From Candidatus Gottesmanbacteria bacterium (lineage in GTDB: Bacteria > Patescibacteria > Microgenomatia > UBA10105 > UBA927), in assembly GCA_903821745.1 (NCBI GenBank), contig CAIJMI010000001.1, positions 1-36,407 on the forward strand: a stretch of DNA of 36,407 nt. The letters run 5' to 3'. Below the pieces are notes generated by a model. That model was not told the DNA's origin. It saw only the letters and a list, made by a program, of their open reading frames with translations, and searched no databases. Made by a program: the position numbers and the translations under genes. Shown piece by piece: positions 16,547 to 25,156 of this stretch (its first letter is position 1; each line of letters starts with the position of its first letter).

Positions 16547-17539
16547 CCACACAGCTCCTGCTGTAATGAAACAATACAGTAACAATCCCATGAAGAAACT
16601 TTTGAGGGCAAATACAAACCCCTCTTCCTGAAAGACAAACCGTAAAAATTTCCGGATGAGAAACAAGTGGATTACTGTCAGCAAAAACAACAAACTCCCA
16701 AGACTAAGATGTATAGAGGGTGAACGAATCAAAAGACTGACTAGCAAACAAAACGTTGTTGCGACGATCCCCGCTCCGGTTACTCCATTGACTGCTTCTT
16801 TCCACGTTGTTGCAACCGGATCAAATTTTTTCCTTGCCTGAAACAGCAGGGCCCAATAATACGTACGAAGAAAATATTTTTTGGCAATTGGCCAAAAATC
16901 TTCAAACTCATGATAGACCCGGACGGACGGCGCAAAAATGACTGCATAGCGGGTCGCAATCTTGTAGGTAAACGCAATATCTTCTATCAATGGTCCTGCG
17001 TACGATTCATCAAATCCGCCCAAACGCAAAAATATGTCCCGCCGGATCGATGCAATTCTTGTGGAAAACAAATAGTAGTAATGGCCGCTTTCCCGTTCAT
17101 TGATCCAATAACTCCAATCCCGCAGTGCCTTAAAATTCGGAAAAAACTTTTTAGTTTTCTGTTCTTTGCTCCATACCCCGGTCACGGCATGAATATCCGG
17201 ATCATCAGTATAAATTTTCCATAAATTGTGGAGGGCATCAGGAAAGAGTTTAACGTCTCCATCCAGGAAAATGACATATTCCCCATGAGCCAGTTCTACT
17301 CCCCGATTCCGGGCTATTGCAGGGCCTTTGTTTGTCTTAAATGGTATAACATGAACTGGAATTCGTTTGACTGTTTTGTAATGAACGGTCGTTACACGAT
17401 ATTGTTTTTCGGATGCATCATCCACAATGATAATTTCAACCTTAGGTGCATGTTTTGAATGATAAATGGAATCAAGAAGTGGTCCGATCGTATGGACGGA
17501 GTTGTGATATGGAATGATAATACTAAAAAACGGCTTCAT
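16508..17539 (-). CDS. Family 2 glycosyltransferase with C-terminal membrane helices
   Basis: A 343-residue protein. The GT-A domain shows FFSIIIPYHNSVHT, IIVDDASEK, KGPAIARNRGVELA and the metal-binding FLDGDVKLFPDA, then GGFDESYAGPLIEDI, where the Glu-Asp pair is the usual catalytic region. Three or four helices follow after about residue 255 (GAGIVATTFCLLVSLLI, LGSLLFLLTVIHLFL). It is probably an inverting enzyme extending a membrane-bound glycan. Start ATG 17539 overlaps the methyltransferase stop by 4 bp; it is the last gene of a three-gene overlapping operon. Its 3' end runs 39 bp into the convergent GT-C gene. Confidence 0.88.
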   Translation of the reverse strand: MKPFFSIIIPYHNSVHTIGPLLDSIYHSKHAPKVEIIIVDDASEKQYRVTTVHYKTVKRIPVHVIPFKTNKGPAIARNRGVELAHGEYVIFLDGDVKLFPDALHNLWKIYTDDPDIHAVTGVWSKEQKTKKFFPNFKALRDWSYWINERESGHYYYLFSTRIASIRRDIFLRLGGFDESYAGPLIEDIAFTYKIATRYAVIFAPSVRVYHEFEDFWPIAKKYFLRTYYWALLFQARKKFDPVATTWKEAVNGVTGAGIVATTFCLLVSLLIRSPSIHLSLGSLLFLLTVIHLFLIRKFLRFVFQEEGFVFALKSFFMGLLLYCFITAGAVWSKIVPPQGKRAK

Positions 17540-18432
17540 GACACGGACGGTTTTCGGGCAGCAATGACAAGCGAATTTAAGGGCAGTGGTACCATTATAT
17601 CAAGACAGCTAAATATACCAAGGACTTTTGTTATAAAGGAAACTACCACACGAAACCAGGCGCCATGCAAATAATTTGGTGCTCCGGCAAGTAAAAATCT
17701 GATGGGATAGGTCCGGACCTCATCCCCAAACGTTGTAATATCAACAAATCCTGCCTTGATTAACAGGTGTCGAATAGTGTTTGGTGAAAAAAAATACAGG
17801 TGTTCCCGATGTCGAAATCCCATCCATCGTTTACCAAGCATTTTTTTTAAATATCCCCCTTCATTGGGCGTCGTGAACAATACGATGCCTCCTGGTTTTG
17901 TTATATCATGGATTATTTCTAAAAACTCCAGCGGATGTTGCAGATGTTCAATCAGTTGAAACGCAACAACGCCGGAAAATGCATTTTTTGGAAATGACTG
18001 TTTGGTAAGGGATAACACGCGCGCATTGCTCCCATGCTGTTTTGCATACGTTACGGCATCTTTGGAAACATCAATGCCGGTGACCTGAAACGCTGACGTG
18101 TTGGCTGCTTCCAAAAAAAATCCATATCCGCATCCTACCTCCAAGAGTGTTCCTGTTGGGATATATTTTTTAATATATGCAAGTTTCCGTTTGAAATACG
18201 GAATGAGGAGGGGTTTTTCATCAAGATACGAAAAATACCCAAGATAGTCATCCTTCTCCCGTTTTTTGTCCGTAAAATATCCTTCGTTGTACCAACGGTT
18301 CAGTGTTGCAGCTGTCGGTTGCGGATCAACGTATACAAGTCCGTCATGATTACACCGGACAATATGCCGCTCACCCACCAAATAAAGCGGAGTGACATCA
18401 TGTCTTCCACACAGTGCGCAAGGCGTATTCAT
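17536..18432 (-). CDS. Zinc-ribbon SAM-dependent methyltransferase
   Basis: From ATG 18432 a 298-residue protein opens CALCGRHDVT, then RCNHDGLVYVDP, a short Cys/His zinc-binding head common in methyltransferases of glycan clusters. The class I methyltransferase domain follows with motif I TLLEVGCGYGFFLEA, VTGIDVSKDAV and FQLIEHLQHPLEF. A hydrophobic stretch near the C terminus (FRVVVSFITKVLGIF) suggests membrane contact. I preferred 18432 to a longer in-frame reading because it makes a 4-bp ATGA overlap with the upstream gene, and the 47 extra residues look non-coding. It likely modifies the sugar handled by the linked GT2; the substrate is unknown. Confidence 0.87.
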   Translation of the reverse strand: MNTPCALCGRHDVTPLYLVGERHIVRCNHDGLVYVDPQPTAATLNRWYNEGYFTDKKREKDDYLGYFSYLDEKPLLIPYFKRKLAYIKKYIPTGTLLEVGCGYGFFLEAANTSAFQVTGIDVSKDAVTYAKQHGSNARVLSLTKQSFPKNAFSGVVAFQLIEHLQHPLEFLEIIHDITKPGGIVLFTTPNEGGYLKKMLGKRWMGFRHREHLYFFSPNTIRHLLIKAGFVDITTFGDEVRTYPIRFLLAGAPNYLHGAWFRVVVSFITKVLGIFSCLDIMVPLPLNSLVIAARKPSVS

Positions 18433-20105
18433 GGAAGCTGGTAGATTGTTACGTCGGCATTCGTAAAAACCTGTCGCAAAAACGGATACCGCAGGGCAAG
18501 ATCCAAGTTTGGATGATGTTCTTTTTCTTGTGGCCCGTAAAACACATAGGAAATATGTTCTTTGGCAAACCATGCATAGGCATCTTTTTGATCCATGGCT
18601 CCCTGAAAGAATTTTTGGACCAATACTTGTTTTCCTTCCTTATTCATCGAATTATCATGCCCGACATAGACACATCTGCCGGTCCGCGCGGGAATGTAAT
18701 TTCCTGCCGTCAAATCAGAAAAAATAATAGCGTCTGTTGCTGTGTGCGTTTGGATATAATCCATGCCCTCAATAAATCCGGCTGTCGGATACACAATATA
18801 ATTATTCATGGTAATAGCAGGCCACCCAGCCTGTACTTTTTGATCAACGAAATCTTTGTGCCACCCCCATGCACTATACATGACTCCCATGCCAAGAACG
18901 ATACAGATGATGGGAACGGTCAAAACAGCAATACCAAAATACGGCAATCGTTTCTGTTTATGAATCATATCCAGTAGCACCTTTGTCAGGTATATCGCAA
19001 GAAATGCTAGCGGAATATGCGGTGCCATTTCCGCAAACCGGAGTGGTGATTGCTGGGGAATAAAAGAAAAAATCCAAAACAACACCATCCACGTCACCAC
19101 CCAAGCAATCATACTTAGAAACGCCCGTTCTTTTTTCCATATGGCAACAACCAAACCCAATGCCCCAAGCGGTAATACCGGTCCGAGCGCTTTGATATAT
19201 TCAAACACAGAAACCCGTAAGGGGTGCAGCGCATCAAATTCAACTAAGCGTTTCCACGGATACACGGATAATGTAGTACTGTAATAGATCAGTGCCGGAA
19301 TACTGATGAAGCCAATAATCACTCGCGGTGCAATCACCACGCTCCACCAAGTCTCCCACTGATGACGGGAATATGTTTTAAACTTCCATATCGTTTCAAT
19401 AATCATGCTAATGCCAAGTCCAACCCCAACAAACACGAGCCCCGGCGGAAAAATCATTCCCAAAAGCAGAGCAAGGAATCCTAAAAAGATACAGTTTCCG
19501 GTTTTTTGCAGTGTTTTTACGTCATTACCGGCAATAAGTAAAAACAACACCATTGCCTGACCGAGAACAACATGCGGTAAAAACGTAATGCGCTGCAACA
19601 CATCCACAACCGTAAACCATGCCATATAACCACCAAACCGCCAGCCTACGCCCATCGGAACAATAATGGGCCAGCCACAGGCAAACACCGCAAACAAAAA
19701 TGCGAGCATGCACCAGAACAATGCTGGAAACAACAGACTTGCTGCCCATGCGGTGCCTGACAACAATAACAGAGAAAAAACCGCAACCGCGGCATAATAC
19801 ACCAAGGTGACCGCAACTGTTGGGTCTGAAATGGTCCGACCTACTTTTCCCAAAAGCAGATAAAAAATCTGGATCAATGATCCGTCATGCGGTTCATTGG
19901 TATATCGCTCAACCACCGTCCATCGCCCGTCCCATCCTTCACGGATCCGAGACAGATAAAAATTATAATCCGTGATGTAGTTATGAACCAGTTCAAACGA
20001 ACGGTTGGAAGGAAGCGCACTCTTTTTTTCAAGTTCATAAAACGTAGGAAGAAAGGAAATCAACACAAACAGAATAACGAAGAGTGTTAACAGTTTTTGT
20101 TTCAT
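18429..20105 (-). CDS. Polytopic membrane protein, probable GT-C-like glycosyltransferase
   Basis: A 558-residue protein with an N-terminal helix, an external loop (YITDYNFYLSRIREGWDGRW) and about ten further helices, ending in a soluble tail of about 130 residues with GFIEGMDYIQTHT and DAIIFSDLTAGN. An acidic external loop after helix 1 is the GT-C layout, but I see no textbook DxD or DE motif, so the assignment rests on topology and context. It heads the operon with the methyltransferase and GT2, overlapping the next gene by 4 bp. A TATGAT box at 20141-20136 on this strand is a possible promoter in the 91-bp divergent gap, whose plus side shows no convincing promoter. Confidence 0.65.
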   Translation of the reverse strand: MKQKLLTLFVILFVLISFLPTFYELEKKSALPSNRSFELVHNYITDYNFYLSRIREGWDGRWTVVERYTNEPHDGSLIQIFYLLLGKVGRTISDPTVAVTLVYYAAVAVFSLLLLSGTAWAASLLFPALFWCMLAFLFAVFACGWPIIVPMGVGWRFGGYMAWFTVVDVLQRITFLPHVVLGQAMVLFLLIAGNDVKTLQKTGNCIFLGFLALLLGMIFPPGLVFVGVGLGISMIIETIWKFKTYSRHQWETWWSVVIAPRVIIGFISIPALIYYSTTLSVYPWKRLVEFDALHPLRVSVFEYIKALGPVLPLGALGLVVAIWKKERAFLSMIAWVVTWMVLFWIFSFIPQQSPLRFAEMAPHIPLAFLAIYLTKVLLDMIHKQKRLPYFGIAVLTVPIICIVLGMGVMYSAWGWHKDFVDQKVQAGWPAITMNNYIVYPTAGFIEGMDYIQTHTATDAIIFSDLTAGNYIPARTGRCVYVGHDNSMNKEGKQVLVQKFFQGAMDQKDAYAWFAKEHISYVFYGPQEKEHHPNLDLALRYPFLRQVFTNADVTIYQLP

Positions 20106-20196
20106 ACAACTTCTACCACCATTTCTTTAGATCCTATCATACTATATGGATCTTGCGTGAGACCCTAAAAATTGGTACTGTACATGAGACATATCT

Positions 20197-20355
20197 ATGA
20201 AACAAAAGGATGATCAACTTTCCATATTATTTCCCCTGTTTGCAATCGGTACACTGATTATTTTATCTATCTGCGTGTTTGCCAGTTATCAAAATACCAG
20301 CCGCATGCAGCCCACGGTCATCATCCCGGGCGGCACAACGTATATCGGAAAATAA
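20197..20355 (+). CDS. 52-residue single-span membrane peptide
   Basis: Short frame from ATG 20197 to TAA 20353-20355, one base before the start of the next gene (ATG 20357). It begins MKQKDDQLSILFPLFAIGTL, continues through a hydrophobic helix to ICVFASYQ, then a polar tail ending VIIPGGTTYIGK. The clean charge pattern (charged head, one helix, polar outside tail) and tight packing against the GT-C gene support a real gene rather than chance. Function unknown; it may be a subunit or assembly factor of the following enzyme. It has no Shine-Dalgarno. Easily missed because it is so short. Confidence 0.65.
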   Translation: MKQKDDQLSILFPLFAIGTLIILSICVFASYQNTSRMQPTVIIPGGTTYIGK

Positions 20356-20356
20356 T

Positions 20357-22222
20357 ATGGATACACTGATGCACAAACGTTGGTTTCTTCCCTTTCTCTT
20401 TGCAGCAGCCTTTTTATTTCGTATGTGTTTTGTCCCCAATCCCGGATTTGAAGCGGATATGTCCTTTTGGAAATCCTGGGGACTGGCGCCATTTGATTTC
20501 GGACTGATCAAAGGGTTGTCACTCACCAACAACAATTACCCGACTCCCTTTGGCTATATTCTGTGGGTGGTTACGGCAATCTATAGTTTGTTTCAAAATC
20601 CGCATATCTACGAAGAATTTTGGGCAAACACCAACCTTCTGTTTTTAACCATCATGAAGTTACCTGCCATCCTTGCTGATCTTGGTATTGGTGCATGTAT
20701 CTTATGGTTTTCCAAACGCGTGTTTGCAAAACAAGAAACAACACAAAAAACTGGAGCATATCTTGGAATCATCCTGATGCTTTTGTATCTTTTTAATCCG
20801 GTATCCATTCTTGACAGTGCAGTCTGGGGACAAGTCGATGCATTGGGGGTGCTGTTGTTTTTAGGCGCATTTATGCTGGTTCTAAAAAAGAAACCGTTTC
20901 TCGCAGGCCTGGTGTACATGATTGCGATGATGACAAAACTCCAAAACATGATTTACGGTCCACTCTTTTTCCTCTTTATTTGGCAGTTAACCGGAATTGT
21001 TGGACTGATACAAGCACTTGCAGGATCTGCACTGGCATTTTTTGGACTGAATGTTGAGTTCCTGCGGACAAAAAATATGAAGCTTGTCATAGATTCTCTC
21101 ACCGGAAACTATGACTATTTCCCCTATCTGTCGCTCAATGCCTATAATCTCTGGTGGATTGTTGCGAAAGGATTTGGCATGCAGATATCAGACAAAGTGC
21201 TGGCCATTGGGATTGTCAAGGCAAAAACCATCGGTCTTTTTCTGTTCAGCAGTTTCTATTTATTGGCAACAGGCACGATGGTAGTAAAAAATTACCATCA
21301 GGTTGATGACAAACAACACACCTCAACAATCTTCACCTTTTTGACCTGTCTTATTATTGCCGCATCTGCGTTCTTTTTATTCCAAACTGAGTCCCATGAC
21401 CGATATGCATTTCCTATCACCGTATTTTTACTGTTCTGGATACCGATGTACATCAAAATGCGAACAACCGTGAAAGAACGCCAATTATTCTGGAAGACTC
21501 CGGCGTTCCAAAATACGATAATTGGATACATTATTTTCTCTGGCCTGTATTTTCTCAATATGCATACTGCACTCATTGAGAACTATCCAAAAAATGGGTT
21601 GGCATTCCTTTCCCTTATCAACCAACCGTTTTTTACCATTCTCCTTTCTTACTATTTGCTCACCTGTTTTGTTCTCTTCTTCCTGGCAAACAAAAAAGAT
21701 CTGCCAAAACAGATTATTGCTCTTTGTGTCGCCTGTTTCTTTGCTGCGATACTTACCAGCAATATCCCGCTGATGAAAAAACAGGGCATCTCGCTTACCA
21801 AGCTCACCCCAACAACATACAAACAACAATACGGTCAACTTTCCATCAACATGCCAACCAATGCAAAACAGTCGGATTCAAAAACATGGGATAGATTATC
21901 TGTGCAATATGTTTTCTACACCAAAGGCTTGGGCACCCATGCCAACAGTACGATTGTCTACGATCTGGCCAAACGGTTTTCCCGATTTTCAACGGATATT
22001 GGTGTCGATACCGAAGCAGGGCCACAGGCAAGTGTTATGTTTGAAATCTATGGAAATGATAGACTATTATTCCGGTCTCCCCTAATGAAACGCTATGACT
22101 ATCCCAAACATGCTGAAGTCAATGTAACGGGCGTTTCAACGCTCATGCTCGTTGTCACCGATGGAGGAAACGGAAATATTGACGATCACGCAGATTGGTT
22201 AAACCCAACATTGTGGCCATAA
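20357..22222 (+). CDS. GT-C mannosyltransferase-like membrane protein with C-terminal NPCBM domain
   Basis: A 621-residue protein. The N-terminal polytopic part has FEADMSFWKSWG in the first external loop (acidic pair of GT-C enzymes), NYPTPFGYILW, NPVSILDSAVWGQVDALGVL and MTKLQNMIYGPLF, the pattern of GT-C mannosyltransferase-like families. The last about 115 residues form a soluble domain with YTKGLGTHANSTIVYDL, FSTDIGVDTEAG, SVMFEIYGNDRLLF and DHADWLNP, matching the NPCBM carbohydrate-binding fold normally found on secreted glycoside hydrolases. Fusion of the two suggests the enzyme holds its glycan acceptor outside the cell (inference). Start ATG 20357 lies one base after the small-peptide gene; the longer upstream reading has no membrane character. 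Ends TAA, 5 bp before the next gene. Confidence 0.85.
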   Translation: MDTLMHKRWFLPFLFAAAFLFRMCFVPNPGFEADMSFWKSWGLAPFDFGLIKGLSLTNNNYPTPFGYILWVVTAIYSLFQNPHIYEEFWANTNLLFLTIMKLPAILADLGIGACILWFSKRVFAKQETTQKTGAYLGIILMLLYLFNPVSILDSAVWGQVDALGVLLFLGAFMLVLKKKPFLAGLVYMIAMMTKLQNMIYGPLFFLFIWQLTGIVGLIQALAGSALAFFGLNVEFLRTKNMKLVIDSLTGNYDYFPYLSLNAYNLWWIVAKGFGMQISDKVLAIGIVKAKTIGLFLFSSFYLLATGTMVVKNYHQVDDKQHTSTIFTFLTCLIIAASAFFLFQTESHDRYAFPITVFLLFWIPMYIKMRTTVKERQLFWKTPAFQNTIIGYIIFSGLYFLNMHTALIENYPKNGLAFLSLINQPFFTILLSYYLLTCFVLFFLANKKDLPKQIIALCVACFFAAILTSNIPLMKKQGISLTKLTPTTYKQQYGQLSINMPTNAKQSDSKTWDRLSVQYVFYTKGLGTHANSTIVYDLAKRFSRFSTDIGVDTEAGPQASVMFEIYGNDRLLFRSPLMKRYDYPKHAEVNVTGVSTLMLVVTDGGNGNIDDHADWLNPTLWP

Positions 22223-22227
22223 CACCT

Positions 22228-24561
22228 ATGAACATACAAAACAATAAATGGGTCGGTATTACACTGCTTATTGGCACCCTTGTGTTTAATTTCTGGCTCT
22301 ATCGGCTTGAACCGACCGCAAAAATAGATCCCAATGACAATGCATTTCAATATGCACTCATTGACCGGACCAATACCATCTGGGACTATGCAGACAAAAC
22401 GTGCAGCAACAATATCATTTGTCATGTTTCGCTGTTAACAGATCATTGGGTACCCAATTGGGCTCAGGGATACAATCTCCCTTACTATTATTCCCACATC
22501 CCGCAAATGCTCATTGTCGGATCATACCGGCTTTTCCATCTTCCCATATCGCTCTTTCAGTATTATCACCTTATTATTTACTGCTTCCTCTGTTTGTTTC
22601 CCCTTTCCTTGTTTCTTGCCTTCCGTATTTTAAAATTTCCCTGGTTAACAGCTGGCATTGCGGCACTTTTGGCATCCCACATTTCAACCGATGGACTGTA
22701 CGGCATTGATCAAACATCCTTTTTATGGCGCGGTTGGGGGCTGTCTTCCCAACTGTTTGCACTCTTGTGGTTTACCCTAACGATTGCCTATGCGATTCGT
22801 TTCGTCACGGATGACAACAAAAAAGGAAAACAGATGTGGCCGCTTTTGTTCAGTATTCTTTTTCTTGTCTTCACAACCGCTGGTCACCTCGGTATCGGTA
22901 TGATGGCATTTATGGCAATTGGCGTGATCTGTCTTGCTCCGGCAATAACAAACGTATTCACCCAAGAGCCGATCAAACAAATACGGCAGCAGGCATGGAT
23001 GGGAATCAAACAACTTATGACGATTGCAGTTCCTGCCATTGTCCTTTTGAGTTATTGGATCGTTCCTGCATTCATGAAGAACGATTTCCATAATATTTCC
23101 GTCTGGGACCCAGTGTGGAAATTTAATTCATTTGGCGCAATTGAAGTCATCACGAAACTGGTAAACGGCGAACTGTTTGACTTTGGAAGATTCCCTGTCT
23201 TTACATTTCTTGTTCTTATCGGCCTTATCGCCTGTTTTGTTGACAAAAAAGCAAAACTGGAAGAACAAAAAACAACCAAGATCCTTCCTTTGGTGTTTCT
23301 CTTTTTCCTTATTATCTTTTTTGGAAAAACCACATTTGGCAGTCTATTAACTATCATCCCTGGTATGAGCGAATTTCATGGTCATAGGTTTATCGTTGGC
23401 CTCCATCTTGCAGGACTTTTCCTCGCCCCCATCGGCATTGCCTGGATCATCAAACAAATAGGAACATTGGGAAAAACACCTATGCAAATCTTGATCACAC
23501 AGGCAATTATTCCAGCCATCATCATCGTTAGTTGTTGTCTTTCCTTGTTTCCAAAAACCGTTGAATATGCCGCGTACAACAATACGCTCATTCTCCAGGG
23601 AAATACCAATTACGAAAAAATTGATGCAAATACCAAGTTGCTTTTTGAAATCCTAAACGATCTTGAAAAAACACGTCCAGGCCGTGTGTATGCGCTTCGC
23701 GGCAATGAAGGAAAAGATTTCCGCATTGCATCAACTGCCTATTACATGCACCTTTCCACGTATGGTATTCCGACCGTATTGTGGCTTCCGGAAACGTGGT
23801 CTTTGAATTCCGATACCGAACAGTTTTTCTCTGAAGACAACGCGTCCCATTACATGCTCTACAATATTGCCTATGTTGTTGCGCCACCTTCAAAAAAACC
23901 ACAAGCATTCTGGACGCTCATCAAAGAGAATTCAGAGTGGATTCTCTACGAGGTTAAAACAGAGGGATATATTGGAGTGGGCACAGCCCCCTCCATTATT
24001 GCCACAAAGAAAACATCTCTCGTAAACATCGTCCATCTTTGGATTCAATCAGCCGTTGAAAAACTGCTGATCTATCCAGAAGTGCGACTGACAAAAGCAA
24101 ATCTCCAGGATGAATCGTTACCGCGGTTTACCATGACGGATGAAGTCACCTACAAAACCATGGATGATATTTCCCATAACCTATTTGCAGAGCCGCCCAT
24201 GTATGCATCCCCTGCTGCAACGCCCTTACCCATCACCATGCTTTCCCAGTCCGAAGATACGGATATGGTATTTCATGCAACAGTGAAAGTTACAAAAGAC
24301 TGTCCAACGTGCGTTGTGGTGTTGAAAGAAACCTATCACCCAAATTGGCAAGTTACGGTCAACGGCAAAAAAGAAAAACTGATTTCCGTGTTTCCATTAT
24401 TTAGTGCCCTCCGGTTGGAAACACCGGGAACGTATGACATTGTTTTTTCCTATACCCCATCCCCGGTTAAAAAAATACTGTTTGTGGGGGCGATAGTGGT
24501 GAGTATCGCTTTTGTCATCGTTTTGATTTTTCCCAATCTACGGCGCTTTCTTTTCTCTTGA
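22228..24561 (+). CDS. YfhO-like large membrane protein
   Basis: A 777-residue polytopic protein with about twelve helices. Its external loop (NWAQGYNLPYYYSHIPQ) and GLSSQLFALLWFTL fit a family of large bacterial membrane proteins annotated as YfhO-like or as 6-pyruvoyl-tetrahydropterin-synthase-related membrane proteins. The C terminus has YHPNWQVTVNGKKEK, a short beta-sandwich seen in YfhO tails, and a final helix. YfhO is linked to glycosylation of lipid-linked polymers in Firmicutes. I chose ATG 22228, five bases after the previous stop, over the TTG upstream that overlaps it. It is the third gene of the 20197-24561 operon. The biochemical role remains inference. Confidence 0.72.
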   Translation: MNIQNNKWVGITLLIGTLVFNFWLYRLEPTAKIDPNDNAFQYALIDRTNTIWDYADKTCSNNIICHVSLLTDHWVPNWAQGYNLPYYYSHIPQMLIVGSYRLFHLPISLFQYYHLIIYCFLCLFPLSLFLAFRILKFPWLTAGIAALLASHISTDGLYGIDQTSFLWRGWGLSSQLFALLWFTLTIAYAIRFVTDDNKKGKQMWPLLFSILFLVFTTAGHLGIGMMAFMAIGVICLAPAITNVFTQEPIKQIRQQAWMGIKQLMTIAVPAIVLLSYWIVPAFMKNDFHNISVWDPVWKFNSFGAIEVITKLVNGELFDFGRFPVFTFLVLIGLIACFVDKKAKLEEQKTTKILPLVFLFFLIIFFGKTTFGSLLTIIPGMSEFHGHRFIVGLHLAGLFLAPIGIAWIIKQIGTLGKTPMQILITQAIIPAIIIVSCCLSLFPKTVEYAAYNNTLILQGNTNYEKIDANTKLLFEILNDLEKTRPGRVYALRGNEGKDFRIASTAYYMHLSTYGIPTVLWLPETWSLNSDTEQFFSEDNASHYMLYNIAYVVAPPSKKPQAFWTLIKENSEWILYEVKTEGYIGVGTAPSIIATKKTSLVNIVHLWIQSAVEKLLIYPEVRLTKANLQDESLPRFTMTDEVTYKTMDDISHNLFAEPPMYASPAATPLPITMLSQSEDTDMVFHATVKVTKDCPTCVVVLKETYHPNWQVTVNGKKEKLISVFPLFSALRLETPGTYDIVFSYTPSPVKKILFVGAIVVSIAFVIVLIFPNLRRFLFS

Positions 24562-24586
24562 CAAGAGGTGTATAACAATCCATTAT
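24558..24586 (+). promoter_or_regulatory. Possible promoter of the secreted-protein operon
   Basis: TTGACA at 24558-24563 overlaps the preceding stop codon. At 17 bp spacing CATTAT (24581-24586) is a fair -10. A purine run AAGGAGAGGG follows, but it lies 28 bases from ATG 24624, too far for an ordinary ribosome site. Alternatively TATTGT at 24612-24617, six bases before the ATG, is a leaderless -10. Confidence 0.4.
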
Positions 24587-24623
24587 AAGGAGAGGGATTG
24601 AGTAATCATTTTATTGTTATTGT

Positions 24624-25145
24624 ATGCCTGCCAAAGCAAAAAATTCTTCATTTATTAATGCAGCCCTTTCCCCACAAGGAATCGTTGTATTATTTTTGAT
24701 TCTTGTTGTTCTTTCTGCCGGCTCCTATTTTTATGCCAGACGGAATACCTATAGAAATAATCTCTCGCAAAAACCAACCATTACCCCAACCCCCACTCCC
24801 CGACCAGTACAACATGGGAATGGAAGCTTCTCGGTAAGTTCCAACAAAACAGGACCAAAAATGACGTTACTTGAATTAAAACCATACGATCCGGCAAATG
24901 GTGCGACGATGACACTTCGTATAACTGCAACAAATACTGTACCAATAACGTCAATCATCGCTACAATGAAAACAGATCACAAAACCAGTACTCCCATTAT
25001 TTTTTCTGTTGTTGAAGGAACATCAACCCAGGGAATTTGGGAAGGAACATGGGCGGTTGACGACACCTATTTATACGAATATACGCTTGTCATTACAGAA
25101 ACAAGTTCTAATGGAGAATTTACTAATACATTAGGACTACGCTAA
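24624..25145 (+). CDS. Membrane-anchored secreted protein of unknown function
   Basis: A 173-residue protein with one N-terminal helix (GIVVLFLILVVLSAGSYFYA), then a Thr/Pro linker TPTPTPRPVQ and an external domain of about 115 residues made of alternating strands (MTLRITATNTVPITSIIATM, IWEGTWAVDDTYLYEYTLVI). The domain looks like a fibronectin- or Ig-like beta-sandwich, which is a guess. No catalytic motif. It ends in TAA followed at once by a second in-frame TAA, and lies 11 bp from the next gene, which suggests co-transcription. Confidence 0.75.
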   Translation: MPAKAKNSSFINAALSPQGIVVLFLILVVLSAGSYFYARRNTYRNNLSQKPTITPTPTPRPVQHGNGSFSVSSNKTGPKMTLLELKPYDPANGATMTLRITATNTVPITSIIATMKTDHKTSTPIIFSVVEGTSTQGIWEGTWAVDDTYLYEYTLVITETSSNGEFTNTLGLR

Positions 25146-25156
25146 TAAGGGAAAAT

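Noticed and set aside
8942..20105. A complete capsule or O-antigen biosynthesis operon
   Set aside because: No nucleotide-sugar dehydratase, epimerase, initiating phosphosugar transferase or Wzx-type flippase was found, so only part of such a pathway is encoded here.
20279..20356. Longer start of the NPCBM-fused glycosyltransferase at 20279
   Set aside because: The added 26 residues overlap the small membrane-peptide gene, are polar and Ser/Arg-rich, and do not suit the start of a polytopic protein.
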